35,524 nucleotides of DNA. Source: VRUB01 sp046758085. GTDB taxonomy: Bacteria > Pseudomonadota > Gammaproteobacteria > Acidiferrobacterales > SPGG2. Made by a program: the position numbers and the translations under genes. Location: NCBI GenBank assembly GCA_046758085.1, contig JBHHZP010000020.1:1-35524 (forward strand), read 5' to 3'. Below the pieces are notes generated by a model. That model made no database searches. It worked only from the letters and a program-made list of their open reading frames with translations, and had not been told where the DNA came from. Below, one piece after another: positions 16,901 to 25,781 of the stretch. Every line of letters starts with the position of its first letter. Position 1 is the stretch's first letter.

Positions 16901-17920
16901 CTAGCTCGCGCTTTGGAACGCCTTGATGCGTTCCTTGGTGGCGGGATGGGACGAGAGAAAATCCGGTATGTCGCTTTCGCCCGGCCTGCTTTGCTCGAGG
17001 CGCAACAGGATGTCAGCAAAATGCCGCGGGTTGATGTTGTTCTGTTTCAGGTAGCCTAATGCGAAGCGGTCGGCCTCGCGCTCGAAGTCGCGCGAGTACT
17101 TGGTCTCGATGAGCAAGGTGGGCACGGTCGCGGAAAGAGACGTGATAGACGTGGCATCACCCGTAATCGCCACGATGAGCAGGACGGTGGCCGAGTCCTG
17201 CAACAGGCGGCGCAGCGCGTGACGGTGGGTCACGTGTCCGATCTCGTGTGCCAGCACCGCCATCAATTCATTTCGATGTTTGCCCAGAGCCACCAGCTCA
17301 TCCGTCATGACAACAATACCCGAGGGCAGCGCCAACGCGTTGGCGCCGACCGCTCCGCCTTTGCGGAACTCCAGGCGAAAGCTGTGTTCGTCGGTCAGAT
17401 CCCGTGTCATCGCGGCAAAGGCCGCGCGCAGCTCTTTTTGTTTCTGATTGCTCAACTCCGATGCCGAAAAAAAGGCGCGATCCAGCGCCGACAGGCTACC
17501 CTTACCGAGCGCCGTGTCGACCGCTGGGGGCAGCGAATAGGCAACCTGCTTGGCGATTGCGGGAATACCGTACTGGATGAATCCCCATACGCTGGCCAGC
17601 GTGATGACCAGCGCCAGCGCGACATAGCCGAGCCTGCTTTCAAGCTTGTGCACGAATGCGTGCCATCCGCCACTTCGGCGACGCTCGAGTATCCGGTCGA
17701 CGGCGTCGTTGTCAGTCGTTTCGCACTTGGCGCCACCGGGCAGGTAAATGCTGCGCGGCGTGTTCCCGACACGGGGCGCAATTCGTACCTCCGAAAGCGA
17801 GAAGCTCAGCTCGTGCTCCAGCCCTGATACCCGCAGTTGGCGGAGATTGTAAAAATGGATCTGGACCTCCTGGCGTTTCGAGGTCTTGCCGTCGTAATAG
17901 GTCGCTTTCAGGGCCCTCAT
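16901..17920 (-). CDS. M48-family membrane metallopeptidase
   Basis: 339-aa zinc endopeptidase of the M48 (Ste24/HtpX/BepA-like) family. The N-terminal ~90 residues are a cytoplasmic beta-rich extension, followed by one membrane segment at about 98-117 (YVALALVITLASVWGFIQYG), then the peptidase domain. Zinc motif HEIGH is at 225-229 (LMAVLAHEIGHVTHRHAL), and the third ligand Glu280 lies in FEREADRFALGYL. The end HPATKERIKAF is typical of M48 peptidases in the BepA/LoiP group. Its ATG overlaps the DUF898 gene stop in an ATGA junction (17917-17920). The DUF898-M48 pairing recurs in proteobacteria, which suggests the two act together in envelope protein quality control (inference). Confidence 0.93.
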   Translation of the reverse strand: MRALKATYYDGKTSKRQEVQIHFYNLRQLRVSGLEHELSFSLSEVRIAPRVGNTPRSIYLPGGAKCETTDNDAVDRILERRRSGGWHAFVHKLESRLGYVALALVITLASVWGFIQYGIPAIAKQVAYSLPPAVDTALGKGSLSALDRAFFSASELSNQKQKELRAAFAAMTRDLTDEHSFRLEFRKGGAVGANALALPSGIVVMTDELVALGKHRNELMAVLAHEIGHVTHRHALRRLLQDSATVLLIVAITGDATSITSLSATVPTLLIETKYSRDFEREADRFALGYLKQNNINPRHFADILLRLEQSRPGESDIPDFLSSHPATKERIKAFQSAS

Positions 17921-19008
17921 ATACCGACATCGAAGTCAAAAAAATCGGCAATCTCTTCGCCGGCGGAAGCCACCCCTTCGCGCTGGCTCGCGACGAAGCC
18001 ATCCAGGTCGCCCGCCGTCAGCAATGCCATATTTTCCAATCGGTAGCGCGTCGTACGAATCTGCGCCCACGGAATCATTAGCCCGAGCGACAGCGCTATC
18101 GCCAAGGCATTAGTGATATATAGCCACAGCATCTTTGATGTCTCCAATGTGCTGCGGAGCCGATGCTGCTCGAGTGCGGTGTTAGACCAAACCAGGTTGG
18201 CGCTCGCCGTCTTTATATACACCCACACCCACAGGTAAACGACGATAACGAACACAGAAAACAGCATCACTAGGTACGCCGGGGTCTTGCCCGGCTCGCC
18301 GGCTGCGCCGGCCGCCAGGCCCGCTTGCATCATCCCGCCGATCACGCTGGCAACAACCCCACCCAAAATCGCAATCAGCACGGCCTTCAGATAGATCATG
18401 TAAAAGGCCTTCACAGTCGCCGAGAACGTGAACGGCGTGGTGCCGTAGCCGCTGTGGGCCACGACGAACCGGCTGCGGCGGTAGGCGTAATAGGGATAAG
18501 CGAGCCCCAGCGTGATTCCCGCCAGCAACGCCAACCCAATGTAGACGCCCACAGCCTCGCCGTAGTTCGCGCAGAAATCAAAGCGAACGTTGCGGTAGGC
18601 GGAGTACCGCGCATTGAAGGCATGGGCCTTGACGACCAGCCAGGGAAGCACAGCAATGAACGCTAACCCCAACACCGGAGCCACGAGCGGAATCAAATTG
18701 GTGACGACCAGGTAGACTATGAATATTCCGAAAGCAATCAATCGCCCCTTGAGAATCTGCATCGGTTCTGCCAGATACTCGAACGCCGATTCCTGCAAGA
18801 GCGTATTGCCATAAAAATACCGCTTCCTGCGCACCTTGGCCCAGGCCGAGTAGATCCCGAGGGTAAGAATCGTCAGCAGGATGTTGACGATCCAGATCTT
18901 GAAGTACTCGCCGGCCTTGCCGGTAAATTGAAACGGTATCGCCGGGGCCAGCCGGGCACGATCGTCGGATCGGACCTGGCTCTTCGCAGCGTTCACGGCA
19001 GCTTCCAT
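17917..19008 (-). CDS. DUF898 (YjgN-like) multi-pass membrane protein
   Basis: 363-aa inner-membrane protein of the DUF898/YjgN family, function not established. It begins with a soluble stretch, then FQFTGKAGEYFKIWIVNILL and TLGIYSAWAKVRRKRYFYGN, the family hallmark. Several further hydrophobic segments follow and the repeat-like end IPWAQIRTTRYRLENMAL mirrors the N-terminal motif. The start at 19008 is supported by AGGGGGGAAG just upstream; an ATG-free extension to 19044 is less likely. First gene of the DUF898-M48 pair. Its upstream region has an imperfect GC hairpin (19107-19133) and then the palindromic element at 19179-19505. Confidence 0.92.
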   Translation of the reverse strand: MEAAVNAAKSQVRSDDRARLAPAIPFQFTGKAGEYFKIWIVNILLTILTLGIYSAWAKVRRKRYFYGNTLLQESAFEYLAEPMQILKGRLIAFGIFIVYLVVTNLIPLVAPVLGLAFIAVLPWLVVKAHAFNARYSAYRNVRFDFCANYGEAVGVYIGLALLAGITLGLAYPYYAYRRSRFVVAHSGYGTTPFTFSATVKAFYMIYLKAVLIAILGGVVASVIGGMMQAGLAAGAAGEPGKTPAYLVMLFSVFVIVVYLWVWVYIKTASANLVWSNTALEQHRLRSTLETSKMLWLYITNALAIALSLGLMIPWAQIRTTRYRLENMALLTAGDLDGFVASQREGVASAGEEIADFFDFDVGI

Positions 19009-19178
19009 TCTTCCCCCCTTCACCCCGGGTAAATCCGAGGTCACGCTATGTGCCTGTCGCAGGCCTTTTCTAAGCCTAGCAGCTGGGGAATGGCCGGATC
19101 CATTGTGCGCCCCCTGCGCTCCCCGCAGGGCGCTGCTGCAACTAAATCGCGGATTTCATTACAATTTGGAGGCATGGG
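19009..19178. other. upstream region of the DUF898 gene
   Basis: No gene seen. It contains an imperfect hairpin, GCGCCCCCTGCG (19107-19118) with CGCAGGGCGC (19124-19133), two bases bulged, and ends at the palindromic element. The DUF898 promoter should lie here, but no clear -35/-10 pair was found. Confidence 0.4.
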
Positions 19179-19505
19179 TCACTGTCCCATAAATTCCCAC
19201 CCGCGCCTAAACCATGGCGAGCATTTGTTTCTGAGACCGTTGCAAGCCACGGATGCTGGCACAGAGCCTACAGGGGTGAGGCGGAGTGAGAGAAAGGTCC
19301 AGTGAACCTTTCTCCCGCCGAACGGGCCCGCCACGGACGGCGAGCCCCGGTCCTGCAAGCGCAGCACGATTGCGTAGCGCTGGAGGTATTCACGGCGTGT
19401 CTCAGAAACAAATGCTCGCAATGTATGCATCGCAACCTTTCGAAAAGTACCCTGAGTGTTAACGGGTTTCGACAGGTTTTGCGGCCATTGCTGGGACAGC
19501 ACTGA
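19179..19505. repeat. palindromic MITE-like element, copy 1 (327 bp)
   Basis: Left end TCACTGTCCCATAA (19179-19192), right end GGGACAGCACTGA (19493-19505), imperfect terminal inverted repeats. Inside, a perfect 21-nt inverted repeat pairs 19217-19237 with 19399-19419 around a 161-nt core. The core shares GAGACCGTTG, GGATGCTGGCAC, GAGCCTACA and GGCGTGTCTC with copy 2. Compared with copy 2 it holds about 109 bp extra, containing a 9-bp hairpin (19290-19298 / 19306-19314). It codes for nothing recognisable, so it is non-autonomous. It separates the divergent DUF898 and M81 genes. Confidence 0.75.
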
Positions 19506-19547
19506 GCATCGGTGCTTTTTCACAGTTTAGGAATACACTAGATTATT

Positions 19548-21095
19548 ATGTCCGCCCATATACCGCGCGTCGCCTTCGGTGGCATGGTCCTGGAGAGCAA
19601 CGCCTTCGCGCCGCTCGCGACCGAGCAGGACTTTCGTGAGCGCTATTACCTCGAAGGCGAGTCCATTCTGAGCGAGGCGGCCAAAGCGCATTCCATCATC
19701 CCGAAGGAGATGACCGCGTTCGTGCAGGCCATGAACGCCACCGGCCCGTGGCAACCGCTGCCGACCCTGCTGACCGGGTGCCAGCCCTGGGGTCCAGTAG
19801 AGGAGACGTTTTTCCATGCCTGTGTGGATAAGATCGTCGCCGGACTCGAACGCGCACTGCCGGTCGACGCCGTCTATCTCGCGAACCACGGGGCCATGAC
19901 GGCGACGCATGACGCCGATCCCGACGGTGAGCTCTATGCCCGCGTGCGCGCCGTCGTCGGCGAACAGGCCATCATCGTCTCCACGCTCGATCTGCATGCG
20001 AACATCTCCGCGCGCATGGTCGAGAACACCGACCTGCTTATCGGCTATCTCACGAACCCGCATGTGGACATGTGGCCGCGCGGCGAGGAGGCCGCCTTTC
20101 GCCTACGCACTATTCTCGCCGGCACGCCGCCAAAGACCGCGCTGGTACGCCTGCCGCTGACACCGCCGAGCGTGACACTGCTCACAAGCGATGGCCCTTA
20201 TGCCGACATGATCGCTTACGGTCAGCGCCGCCAACAGGAACTGGGTGAGGCTATTACTAATGTGTCGGTGTTCGGCGGATTCGTATTCAGCGATACGCCA
20301 TACAACGGCGTGGCCGTAGTGGTGAGCGCACGCGAGGATCTGACGGCTGCGCGCGGGCTTGCGCTGGAGATCGCGCGCTTCGGCTGGACGCAGCGTGCGC
20401 GCTTTCGCCGCGCGCTCACGCCGTTGGATGAGGCCGTGCGCCTGGCGCGGCGCACCGGCGAGGACGAGCGTCTGCCGGCGGTAATCTTTTCCGACGCCGG
20501 CGATAACCCCGGCGGTGGTGGTAGTGGCGATACCACCTGGCTGTTCGCGGCGCTGGTTGATGCAAAGGTGCCGCGCGTTTACGTGGGCTCGTTTGCCGAC
20601 CCGGCGCTGGCCGCCGAGGCGCACCGGTTTGGGGTCGGCGCCGAGTTCGAGGCGGTCTTTAATCGCGCGCACGAGACCGGGTTCGCCAAGCGCTTCGTGG
20701 TCACGGCCCGGGTGCGGGCGCTGAGCGATGGCGACGTCGTCGGCCGGCTTGGGATCTTCGCCGGTCGGGCGCTGGCGCTCGGTCCGGCGGCCGCACTGCA
20801 GATCGGGGGCGACGACGGCATCGTTGCGGTGGTCATCACGAATCGCCAGCAGACCGCCGATCCCGTGTTTTTCGAGATGCTCGGGCTCGAGATCCCGTAT
20901 GCGCGTACGGTGGTGGTCAAATCACGCGGCCACTTCCGCGCGGGTTTCGAGCCGTGGTTTCCGCCGGAAAACGTCTACGAGGTCGACACGCCCGGGCTCA
21001 CCTCACCGGTACTGAGCCGCTTTACCTGGAAACACCTGCCACGGCCGGCGTATCCGCTCGACGAGGATGCACAGTGGGTACCGCCTGACTGGTGA
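19548..21095 (+). CDS. M81-family metallopeptidase (MlrC/microcystinase-like)
   Basis: 515-aa enzyme of the M81 family (DUF1485 N-terminal domain plus MlrC_C), founded by MlrC, which degrades linearised microcystin. Seen: GGMVLESNAFAP (residues 11-22), LANHGAM, and the putative zinc set Asp148 and His150 (STLDLHANIS) with His172 (NPHVDMW), spaced as the Asp/His/His ligands of MlrC. The glycine-rich SDAGDNPGGGGSGDTTWL is also family-typical. No signal peptide is visible, so it is cytoplasmic. No Shine-Dalgarno precedes the ATG; a -10-like TACACT ends 8 nt before it. First gene of the transporter cluster, so it probably acts on an imported peptide-like compound rather than on microcystin itself. 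Confidence 0.92.
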   Translation: MSAHIPRVAFGGMVLESNAFAPLATEQDFRERYYLEGESILSEAAKAHSIIPKEMTAFVQAMNATGPWQPLPTLLTGCQPWGPVEETFFHACVDKIVAGLERALPVDAVYLANHGAMTATHDADPDGELYARVRAVVGEQAIIVSTLDLHANISARMVENTDLLIGYLTNPHVDMWPRGEEAAFRLRTILAGTPPKTALVRLPLTPPSVTLLTSDGPYADMIAYGQRRQQELGEAITNVSVFGGFVFSDTPYNGVAVVVSAREDLTAARGLALEIARFGWTQRARFRRALTPLDEAVRLARRTGEDERLPAVIFSDAGDNPGGGGSGDTTWLFAALVDAKVPRVYVGSFADPALAAEAHRFGVGAEFEAVFNRAHETGFAKRFVVTARVRALSDGDVVGRLGIFAGRALALGPAAALQIGGDDGIVAVVITNRQQTADPVFFEMLGLEIPYARTVVVKSRGHFRAGFEPWFPPENVYEVDTPGLTSPVLSRFTWKHLPRPAYPLDEDAQWVPPDW

Positions 21096-21222
21096 TGGCG
21101 CTGGCATCTCGTCGGCCAAGGCTTGCCGGGGCATGTTTTCCTAGGCAATATGGATGATTGAACCTGTCCAGAAGACGACGGGTGGAGAATATCCCGATAA
21201 AAACATCCTAGGAGATGTGAAA

Positions 21223-22806
21223 ATGCGTGTTTTCAGACATTTCGTAAGCGGGGTCGTGGCAACAGCACTATTGCTGCCAGTGGCCCTGAGCGCGCAGGAG
21301 CTGCGGGTCGGCCTGGCGCTCGAACCTACCTCGATCGATCCGCACTACCACAACCTCACGCCGAACAATGCGCTCGCGCGCGAGATCTTCGATCGCCTGG
21401 TGATGCCGGATGACAATCAGCAGCTCAAACCCGGGCTGGCGGTATCCTGGCGGCCGGTGAATAAGACCACCTGGGAGTTCAAGCTGCGCAAGGGCGTGAA
21501 GTTCCACGACGGTACCCCGTTCACCGCCGACGACGTGGTATTTACCTTCGAGCGCGCGCCGAATGTGCCCCAGAGCCCGTCCTCTTTCGGGACCTACCTG
21601 AAGGGAAAAAAGATAGAAAAAATCGATGATTACACGGTGCGGATAACTACGGAGAAGCCCTACCCGCTTATGCCCAACGACATGTCCACGTTCAGCATCA
21701 TCTCGAAAAAACACGGGCAGGGCGCCACGACCGCCGACTACAACAGCGGCAAGGCAGCGATCGGGACCGGCGCGTACAAGTTCGTGGAGTGGGTACCGGA
21801 CGACCGGCTGATCCTGGAACGCAATGACAACTACTGGGGCAAGAAGCCGCAGTGGTCGAAGGTCGTCATCAAGCCGATAAAGTCGGGGCCCGCGCGCGTG
21901 GCGGCGCTGCTGGCGGGTGATGTCGAGTTTATCGATAACGTCCCCACCACCGACATCACGCGGCTCGAGATGAATCAGAAGCTCAATCTGAGCCAGGGCG
22001 TATCTAACCGCGTGATCTACCTGCACATGGATCAGTTCCGCGACGACTCGCCGTACGTCAAGGCCAAGGACGGTGGCCCGATCAAGAATCCGCTGAAGGA
22101 CGTGCGCGTGCGCCGCGCCATCTCCAAGGCGATCAACCGTGAGGCGATTGTGGAACGCGTCATGGAGGGGGTGGCGATTCCCGCGGGGCAGCTGCTGCCG
22201 GCGGGATTCTTCGGCGTGAGCGAGAACCTCAAGCCGGAGAAACATGACCCGCAGGGCGCCAAGCAATTATTGGCTGAAGCGGGGCTGCCCGACGGCTTCC
22301 AGCTTACGATCCACGGCCCCAACGACCGCTATATCAACGATGCCAAGATCGCGGAGGCGATCGCGCAGATGTTGACCCGCATCGGGATCAAAACCGCGGT
22401 CGAGACCATGCCCAAGAGCGTGTACTTCAAGCGCGCTTCCCGCGGCGGACCGAACAAGTCGCCGGAGTTCAGCTTCATCCTGGTCGGCTGGGGCGCGGGA
22501 TCGGGCGAGGCCTCCTCGCCATTAAAGTCGCTGCTGCACACTTATGACAAGTCCCGGGGCTTCGGGGCCTCGAACCGCGGCCGCTACTCCAACCCCGAAG
22601 TGGACCAGCTGGTCGAGCAGGCATTGGCCACCGTTGATGACGCCAAGCGCCAGAAGCTGCTGGCCAAGGCGACCGAGATCGCGGTCAACGACCTCGGCAT
22701 CATTCCGCTACACTACCAGGTAAACACCTGGGCCAGTCGAAAGGGACTGAAGTACCTGGCTCGCACTGACGAGCAGACCTTATATACGGGTATCGTGTCC
22801 GAGTAA
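21223..22806 (+). CDS. ABC transporter solute-binding protein, family 5
   Basis: 527-aa periplasmic binding protein of the peptide/opine family (SBP_bac_5). A Sec signal peptide (MRVFRHFVSGVVATALLLPV) should be cut after about residue 24 (LSA/QE). Family motifs follow: LEPTSIDPHYHNLTPNNALA, FKLRKGVKFHDGTPFTADDV and KAINREAIVERVMEG. The ATG at 21223 is chosen over one 23 codons upstream because AGGAG lies about 8 nt before it and it gives a proper signal peptide. It is followed by a strong hairpin and then four transporter genes, so this is the substrate receptor of a complete importer. Substrate unknown; the flanking hydrolases point to modified or short peptides. Confidence 0.95.
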   Translation: MRVFRHFVSGVVATALLLPVALSAQELRVGLALEPTSIDPHYHNLTPNNALAREIFDRLVMPDDNQQLKPGLAVSWRPVNKTTWEFKLRKGVKFHDGTPFTADDVVFTFERAPNVPQSPSSFGTYLKGKKIEKIDDYTVRITTEKPYPLMPNDMSTFSIISKKHGQGATTADYNSGKAAIGTGAYKFVEWVPDDRLILERNDNYWGKKPQWSKVVIKPIKSGPARVAALLAGDVEFIDNVPTTDITRLEMNQKLNLSQGVSNRVIYLHMDQFRDDSPYVKAKDGGPIKNPLKDVRVRRAISKAINREAIVERVMEGVAIPAGQLLPAGFFGVSENLKPEKHDPQGAKQLLAEAGLPDGFQLTIHGPNDRYINDAKIAEAIAQMLTRIGIKTAVETMPKSVYFKRASRGGPNKSPEFSFILVGWGAGSGEASSPLKSLLHTYDKSRGFGASNRGRYSNPEVDQLVEQALATVDDAKRQKLLAKATEIAVNDLGIIPLHYQVNTWASRKGLKYLARTDEQTLYTGIVSE

Positions 22807-22813
22807 GCTGCTA

Positions 22814-22850
22814 GCCGGCGGGCGGTGCACAGCCTGCACCGCCCGCCGGC
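22814..22850 (+). promoter_or_regulatory. perfect 16-bp GC hairpin between binding-protein and permease genes
   Basis: GCCGGCGGGCGGTGCA (22814-22829), loop CAGCC, then its exact complement at 22835-22850, starting 8 nt after the binding-protein stop. No T tract follows, so it is more likely a 3'-end stabiliser or partial terminator that keeps binding-protein mRNA abundant relative to the permease mRNA, as known for other binding-protein transporters. Confidence 0.75.
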
Positions 22851-22863
22851 ATTCGCTGGATCC

Positions 22864-23841
22864 GTGTCGGTCTTCATCATCCGTCGGCTGCTGCAGAGCA
22901 TTGTCGTCGTGGCAGTGATGTCGCTGCTCGTCTTTTTCGGCGTGAATGTGGTTGGCGACCCGGTCGACATGCTGATTAACCCGGAGGCCGACCAGGCGGA
23001 GATCGAAAAAACGATGCGTGCATTCGGGCTCGACCGCCCGGTGCACGAGCAGTATTGGTTCTTCCTTTCCAACGCGGTCAAGGGCGATCTGGGAAAGTCT
23101 TTCATCTTCGGCGAGCCCGCGCTCAAGCTGATCGTCGAGCGCATGCCCGCGACACTCGAGCTGGCGTTCGCCGCGCTGTTTCTCGCGGTGGTCATTGCCA
23201 TTCCACTGGGCATCTACGCGGGCCTCAAACCGGACTCCAAGTTCAGCAAGACCATTATGGCCGGCTCGATCCTCGGCTTTAGTCTGCCGACCTTCTGGGT
23301 CGGGCTGATGATGATCATGGTGTTTGCGGTGATGCTGGGCTGGCTACCGTCGACCGGCCGCGGCGAAACCACCTCGCTGCTGGGCATCCAGGTGAGCTTT
23401 CTGACGTGGGATGGCTTGAGGCACCTGGTGCTGCCGGCGCTCAACCTGTCGCTATTCAAGATGTCACTGACCATCCGCCTGGCGCGGGCGGGTACGCGCG
23501 AGGTAGTCCATCAGGACTATATCAAGTTTGCGCGCGCCAAAGGGCTGAGCTCGCGCCGGGTGATACTGGTTCACTTGTTAAAGAACATTATGATTCCGGT
23601 GGTCACGGTTCTCGGTCTCGAGCTGGGCGGGCTAATCGCCTTCTCGGTGGTCACGGAAACGGTGTTTGCCTGGCCGGGCATGGGCAAGCTGGTGATCGAG
23701 GCGATCCAGAACCTCGACCGGCCGATCATCGTCGCCTACCTCATGATCACGGTGCTGATGTTCGTTACGATCAACCTGCTGGTCGACGTGCTCTACTCGG
23801 TGCTGGATCCGCGGGTACGGCTACAGGATGTCAAGGCATGA
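22864..23841 (+). CDS. Opp/Dpp-type ABC transporter permease (DppB-like)
   Basis: 325-aa inner-membrane permease. It starts with GTG in VSVFIIRRLLQSIVVVAVMS, the standard DppB N-terminus, and has RPVHEQYWFFLSNAVKGDLG, the periplasmic loop, and the EAA-type ATPase contact YIKFARAKGLSSRRVILVHL, ending VLYSVLDPRVRLQDVKA. A GTG at 22825 would place the start inside the 16-bp hairpin and add 13 non-conserved residues, so 22864 is preferred despite a weak ribosome site. Its stop overlaps the next gene's ATG (ATGA, 23838-23841). Confidence 0.94.
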   Translation: MSVFIIRRLLQSIVVVAVMSLLVFFGVNVVGDPVDMLINPEADQAEIEKTMRAFGLDRPVHEQYWFFLSNAVKGDLGKSFIFGEPALKLIVERMPATLELAFAALFLAVVIAIPLGIYAGLKPDSKFSKTIMAGSILGFSLPTFWVGLMMIMVFAVMLGWLPSTGRGETTSLLGIQVSFLTWDGLRHLVLPALNLSLFKMSLTIRLARAGTREVVHQDYIKFARAKGLSSRRVILVHLLKNIMIPVVTVLGLELGGLIAFSVVTETVFAWPGMGKLVIEAIQNLDRPIIVAYLMITVLMFVTINLLVDVLYSVLDPRVRLQDVKA

Positions 23842-24773
23842 CGACGAGTGTGCAGCAAACCAGCGTACCCACGGGGGTGTCCACGGAAGCCGCCATCAAG
23901 GTGCAAACGCCGTTTCGCCGGTTCTTGTCGGATTTCTTTGAGAGCGGGACAGCGATAGCGACCTTTAGCGTGTTGTTGGTGATTGTCTTTATCGCCATTT
24001 TGGCCCCGGTAATCTCGCCCACCAACCCGTACGATCTGGCCATCGTGTCGGTCCTCGACAGCCGCCTGCCGCCCGGGACCAGGAATTTGGATGGCACGAC
24101 CTTCTGGCTCGGGACCGATGGCGCCGGCCGCGATCTGCTGAGCGCGATTTTCTACGGGCTTCGCATCAGCCTCGGGGTCGGCGTGATGAGCGGTCTCATC
24201 GCGCTGTGCATCGGTGGCACCATCGGTCTCATAGCTGCCTACTTCGGCGGCCGTACCGATACGTTGATCATGCGGATCGTGGACTTGCAGCTGAGCTTCC
24301 CCGCTATTCTGATCGCACTGGTCTTGCTGGCCGTGCTCGGCAAGGGCGTCGACAAGATCATCATCGCACTGGTTACCGTACAGTGGGCCTACTATGCCAG
24401 GACGGTTCGCGCCAGCGCGCTGGTCGAGCGCAACAAAGAGTATATCGAAGCCGCCATGTGCCTGGCGTTGAGTCACCGGCGCATTGTTTTCCGACATCTG
24501 TTGCCCAACTGCCTGGCGCCGCTGATCGTTGTCGGCACCTTGCAGACCGCACACGCGATCTCGCTGGAAGCGACATTGAGCTTCCTCGGGGTCGGCCTTC
24601 CGATAACGGAGCCATCGCTGGGCCTGCTGATCGCCAACGGCTTCGAGTACATGCTTAGCGGCAGGTACTGGATCAGCTTCTTCCCGGGCGTGGCACTGCT
24701 CGTCACCATCGTCAGCATCAACCTCGTGGGCGACCAACTGCGTGACGTGCTCAACCCGCGCTTACAACGATAG
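23838..24773 (+). CDS. Opp/Dpp-type ABC transporter permease (DppC-like)
   Basis: 311-aa inner-membrane permease partnering the DppB-like protein. A soluble N-terminus of about 45 residues is followed by the first helix (TAIATFSVLLVIVFIAILAP), the DppC hallmark FWLGTDGAGRDLLSAI, and further helices with the EAA-type loop EAAMCLALSHRRIVFRHLLP, ending GDQLRDVLNPRLQR. The frame is open far upstream (to 23406) within the preceding gene, but the ATG at 23838 in the 4-nt overlap is the evident start. The ATPase genes follow after 24 nt. Confidence 0.95.
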   Translation: MTTSVQQTSVPTGVSTEAAIKVQTPFRRFLSDFFESGTAIATFSVLLVIVFIAILAPVISPTNPYDLAIVSVLDSRLPPGTRNLDGTTFWLGTDGAGRDLLSAIFYGLRISLGVGVMSGLIALCIGGTIGLIAAYFGGRTDTLIMRIVDLQLSFPAILIALVLLAVLGKGVDKIIIALVTVQWAYYARTVRASALVERNKEYIEAAMCLALSHRRIVFRHLLPNCLAPLIVVGTLQTAHAISLEATLSFLGVGLPITEPSLGLLIANGFEYMLSGRYWISFFPGVALLVTIVSINLVGDQLRDVLNPRLQR

Positions 24774-24797
24774 GGGCCCCCGCGGAGACATCGAGCC

Positions 24798-25781
24798 ATG
24801 ACCAGCGCGCGCTCGACATTGCAGGTCGAAGGCCTGGAGACCTACTTCTTCACGAAGGCAGGTGTAGTCAAGGCAGTCGACGGCGTGAGCTTCGTCGTGG
24901 AACGCGGCGAGGTCATGGGCCTGGTGGGTGAATCGGGCTGCGGCAAGTCGGTAACGGGGTTTTCTATTATGGGATTGGTCGATCCGCCGGGCCGAATTGT
25001 CGGCGGACAGGTTCTTTTCAATGGCGAGAATCTCGTAACAGCCAGTGAGGAACACATGCGCGCGCTGCGCGGGAGCCGCATCGCGATGATCTTCCAGGAT
25101 CCCATGATGACGCTGAACCCGGTGCTGCGTATCGACACTCAGATGATCGAGACCATCAGGGCGCATGAGCACATCGATCGCGCAAGCGCGCGCCAACGGG
25201 CGCGCGATGCCCTGGGGCAGGTCGGAATTCCATCACCCGATGAGCGCCTGCGCGCCTACCCGCATCAGTTTTCCGGCGGCATGCGCCAGCGCGTGGCGAT
25301 CGCCATCGCACTACTCAACAAACCAGACCTGATCATTGCCGACGAGCCTACCACGGCGCTTGACGTGACCATCCAGGGACAGATCCTGTACGAGGCGCAG
25401 AAGCTGTGCCGCGAGCTCGGCATGGCGCTCATCTGGATCACGCACGATCTGGCCGTGGTCGCCGGGCTCGCTGACAAGATCTGTGTCATGTACGCCGGCA
25501 AGGTCGTCGAGCAGGGGCTGGTGGACAACGTGCTCGACCGTCCGGTACATCCCTACACCGTCGGTCTGATCGGTTCGGTCCCGAGCCACAACCCGCGCGG
25601 CCAGCCGCTGGCGCAGATACCCGGAATGACGCCTTCCCTGCTTAATCTGCCTCCGGGCTGTGCTTTTCGCACGCGCTGCTCGCGCGCCAGCGGGATCTGC
25701 GAACAAGAACCGCGCCTGTCCGAGCCGCGGTCCGGGCACAGGGTCCGTTGCTTCCACCCCTGCCTGGAGGGGCGCGCATGA
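24798..25781 (+). CDS. ABC transporter ATP-binding protein (DppD/OppD-like)
   Basis: 327-aa cytoplasmic ATPase. Walker A GESGCGKS at residues 44-51, Q-loop FQDPMMTLNPVLRI, signature FSGGMRQRVAIAIALL, Walker B LIIADEPTTALDV, and switch His in WITHDLAVVAGLAD. The C-terminal oligopeptide/dipeptide domain has the Cys-containing pattern PPGCAFRTRCSRASGICEQ, which binds an iron-sulfur cluster in some relatives. Its final codons overlap the DppF-like start (ATGA, 25778-25781), so the two ATPases are made together and should form the heterodimer that powers the importer. Confidence 0.95.
   Translation: MTSARSTLQVEGLETYFFTKAGVVKAVDGVSFVVERGEVMGLVGESGCGKSVTGFSIMGLVDPPGRIVGGQVLFNGENLVTASEEHMRALRGSRIAMIFQDPMMTLNPVLRIDTQMIETIRAHEHIDRASARQRARDALGQVGIPSPDERLRAYPHQFSGGMRQRVAIAIALLNKPDLIIADEPTTALDVTIQGQILYEAQKLCRELGMALIWITHDLAVVAGLADKICVMYAGKVVEQGLVDNVLDRPVHPYTVGLIGSVPSHNPRGQPLAQIPGMTPSLLNLPPGCAFRTRCSRASGICEQEPRLSEPRSGHRVRCFHPCLEGRA

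Noticed and set aside
19179..19505. CRISPR array or rRNA/ncRNA gene as explanation for the palindromic elements
   Set aside because: There are only two copies in the window, far apart, with no spacer-repeat periodicity and no match to known structured RNAs that I recognise.
23793..24737. A 314-codon open frame on the minus strand opposite the DppC-like permease
   Set aside because: The opposite strand has unmistakable permease motifs; the antisense product is Asp/Gln/His-rich without a recognisable fold.
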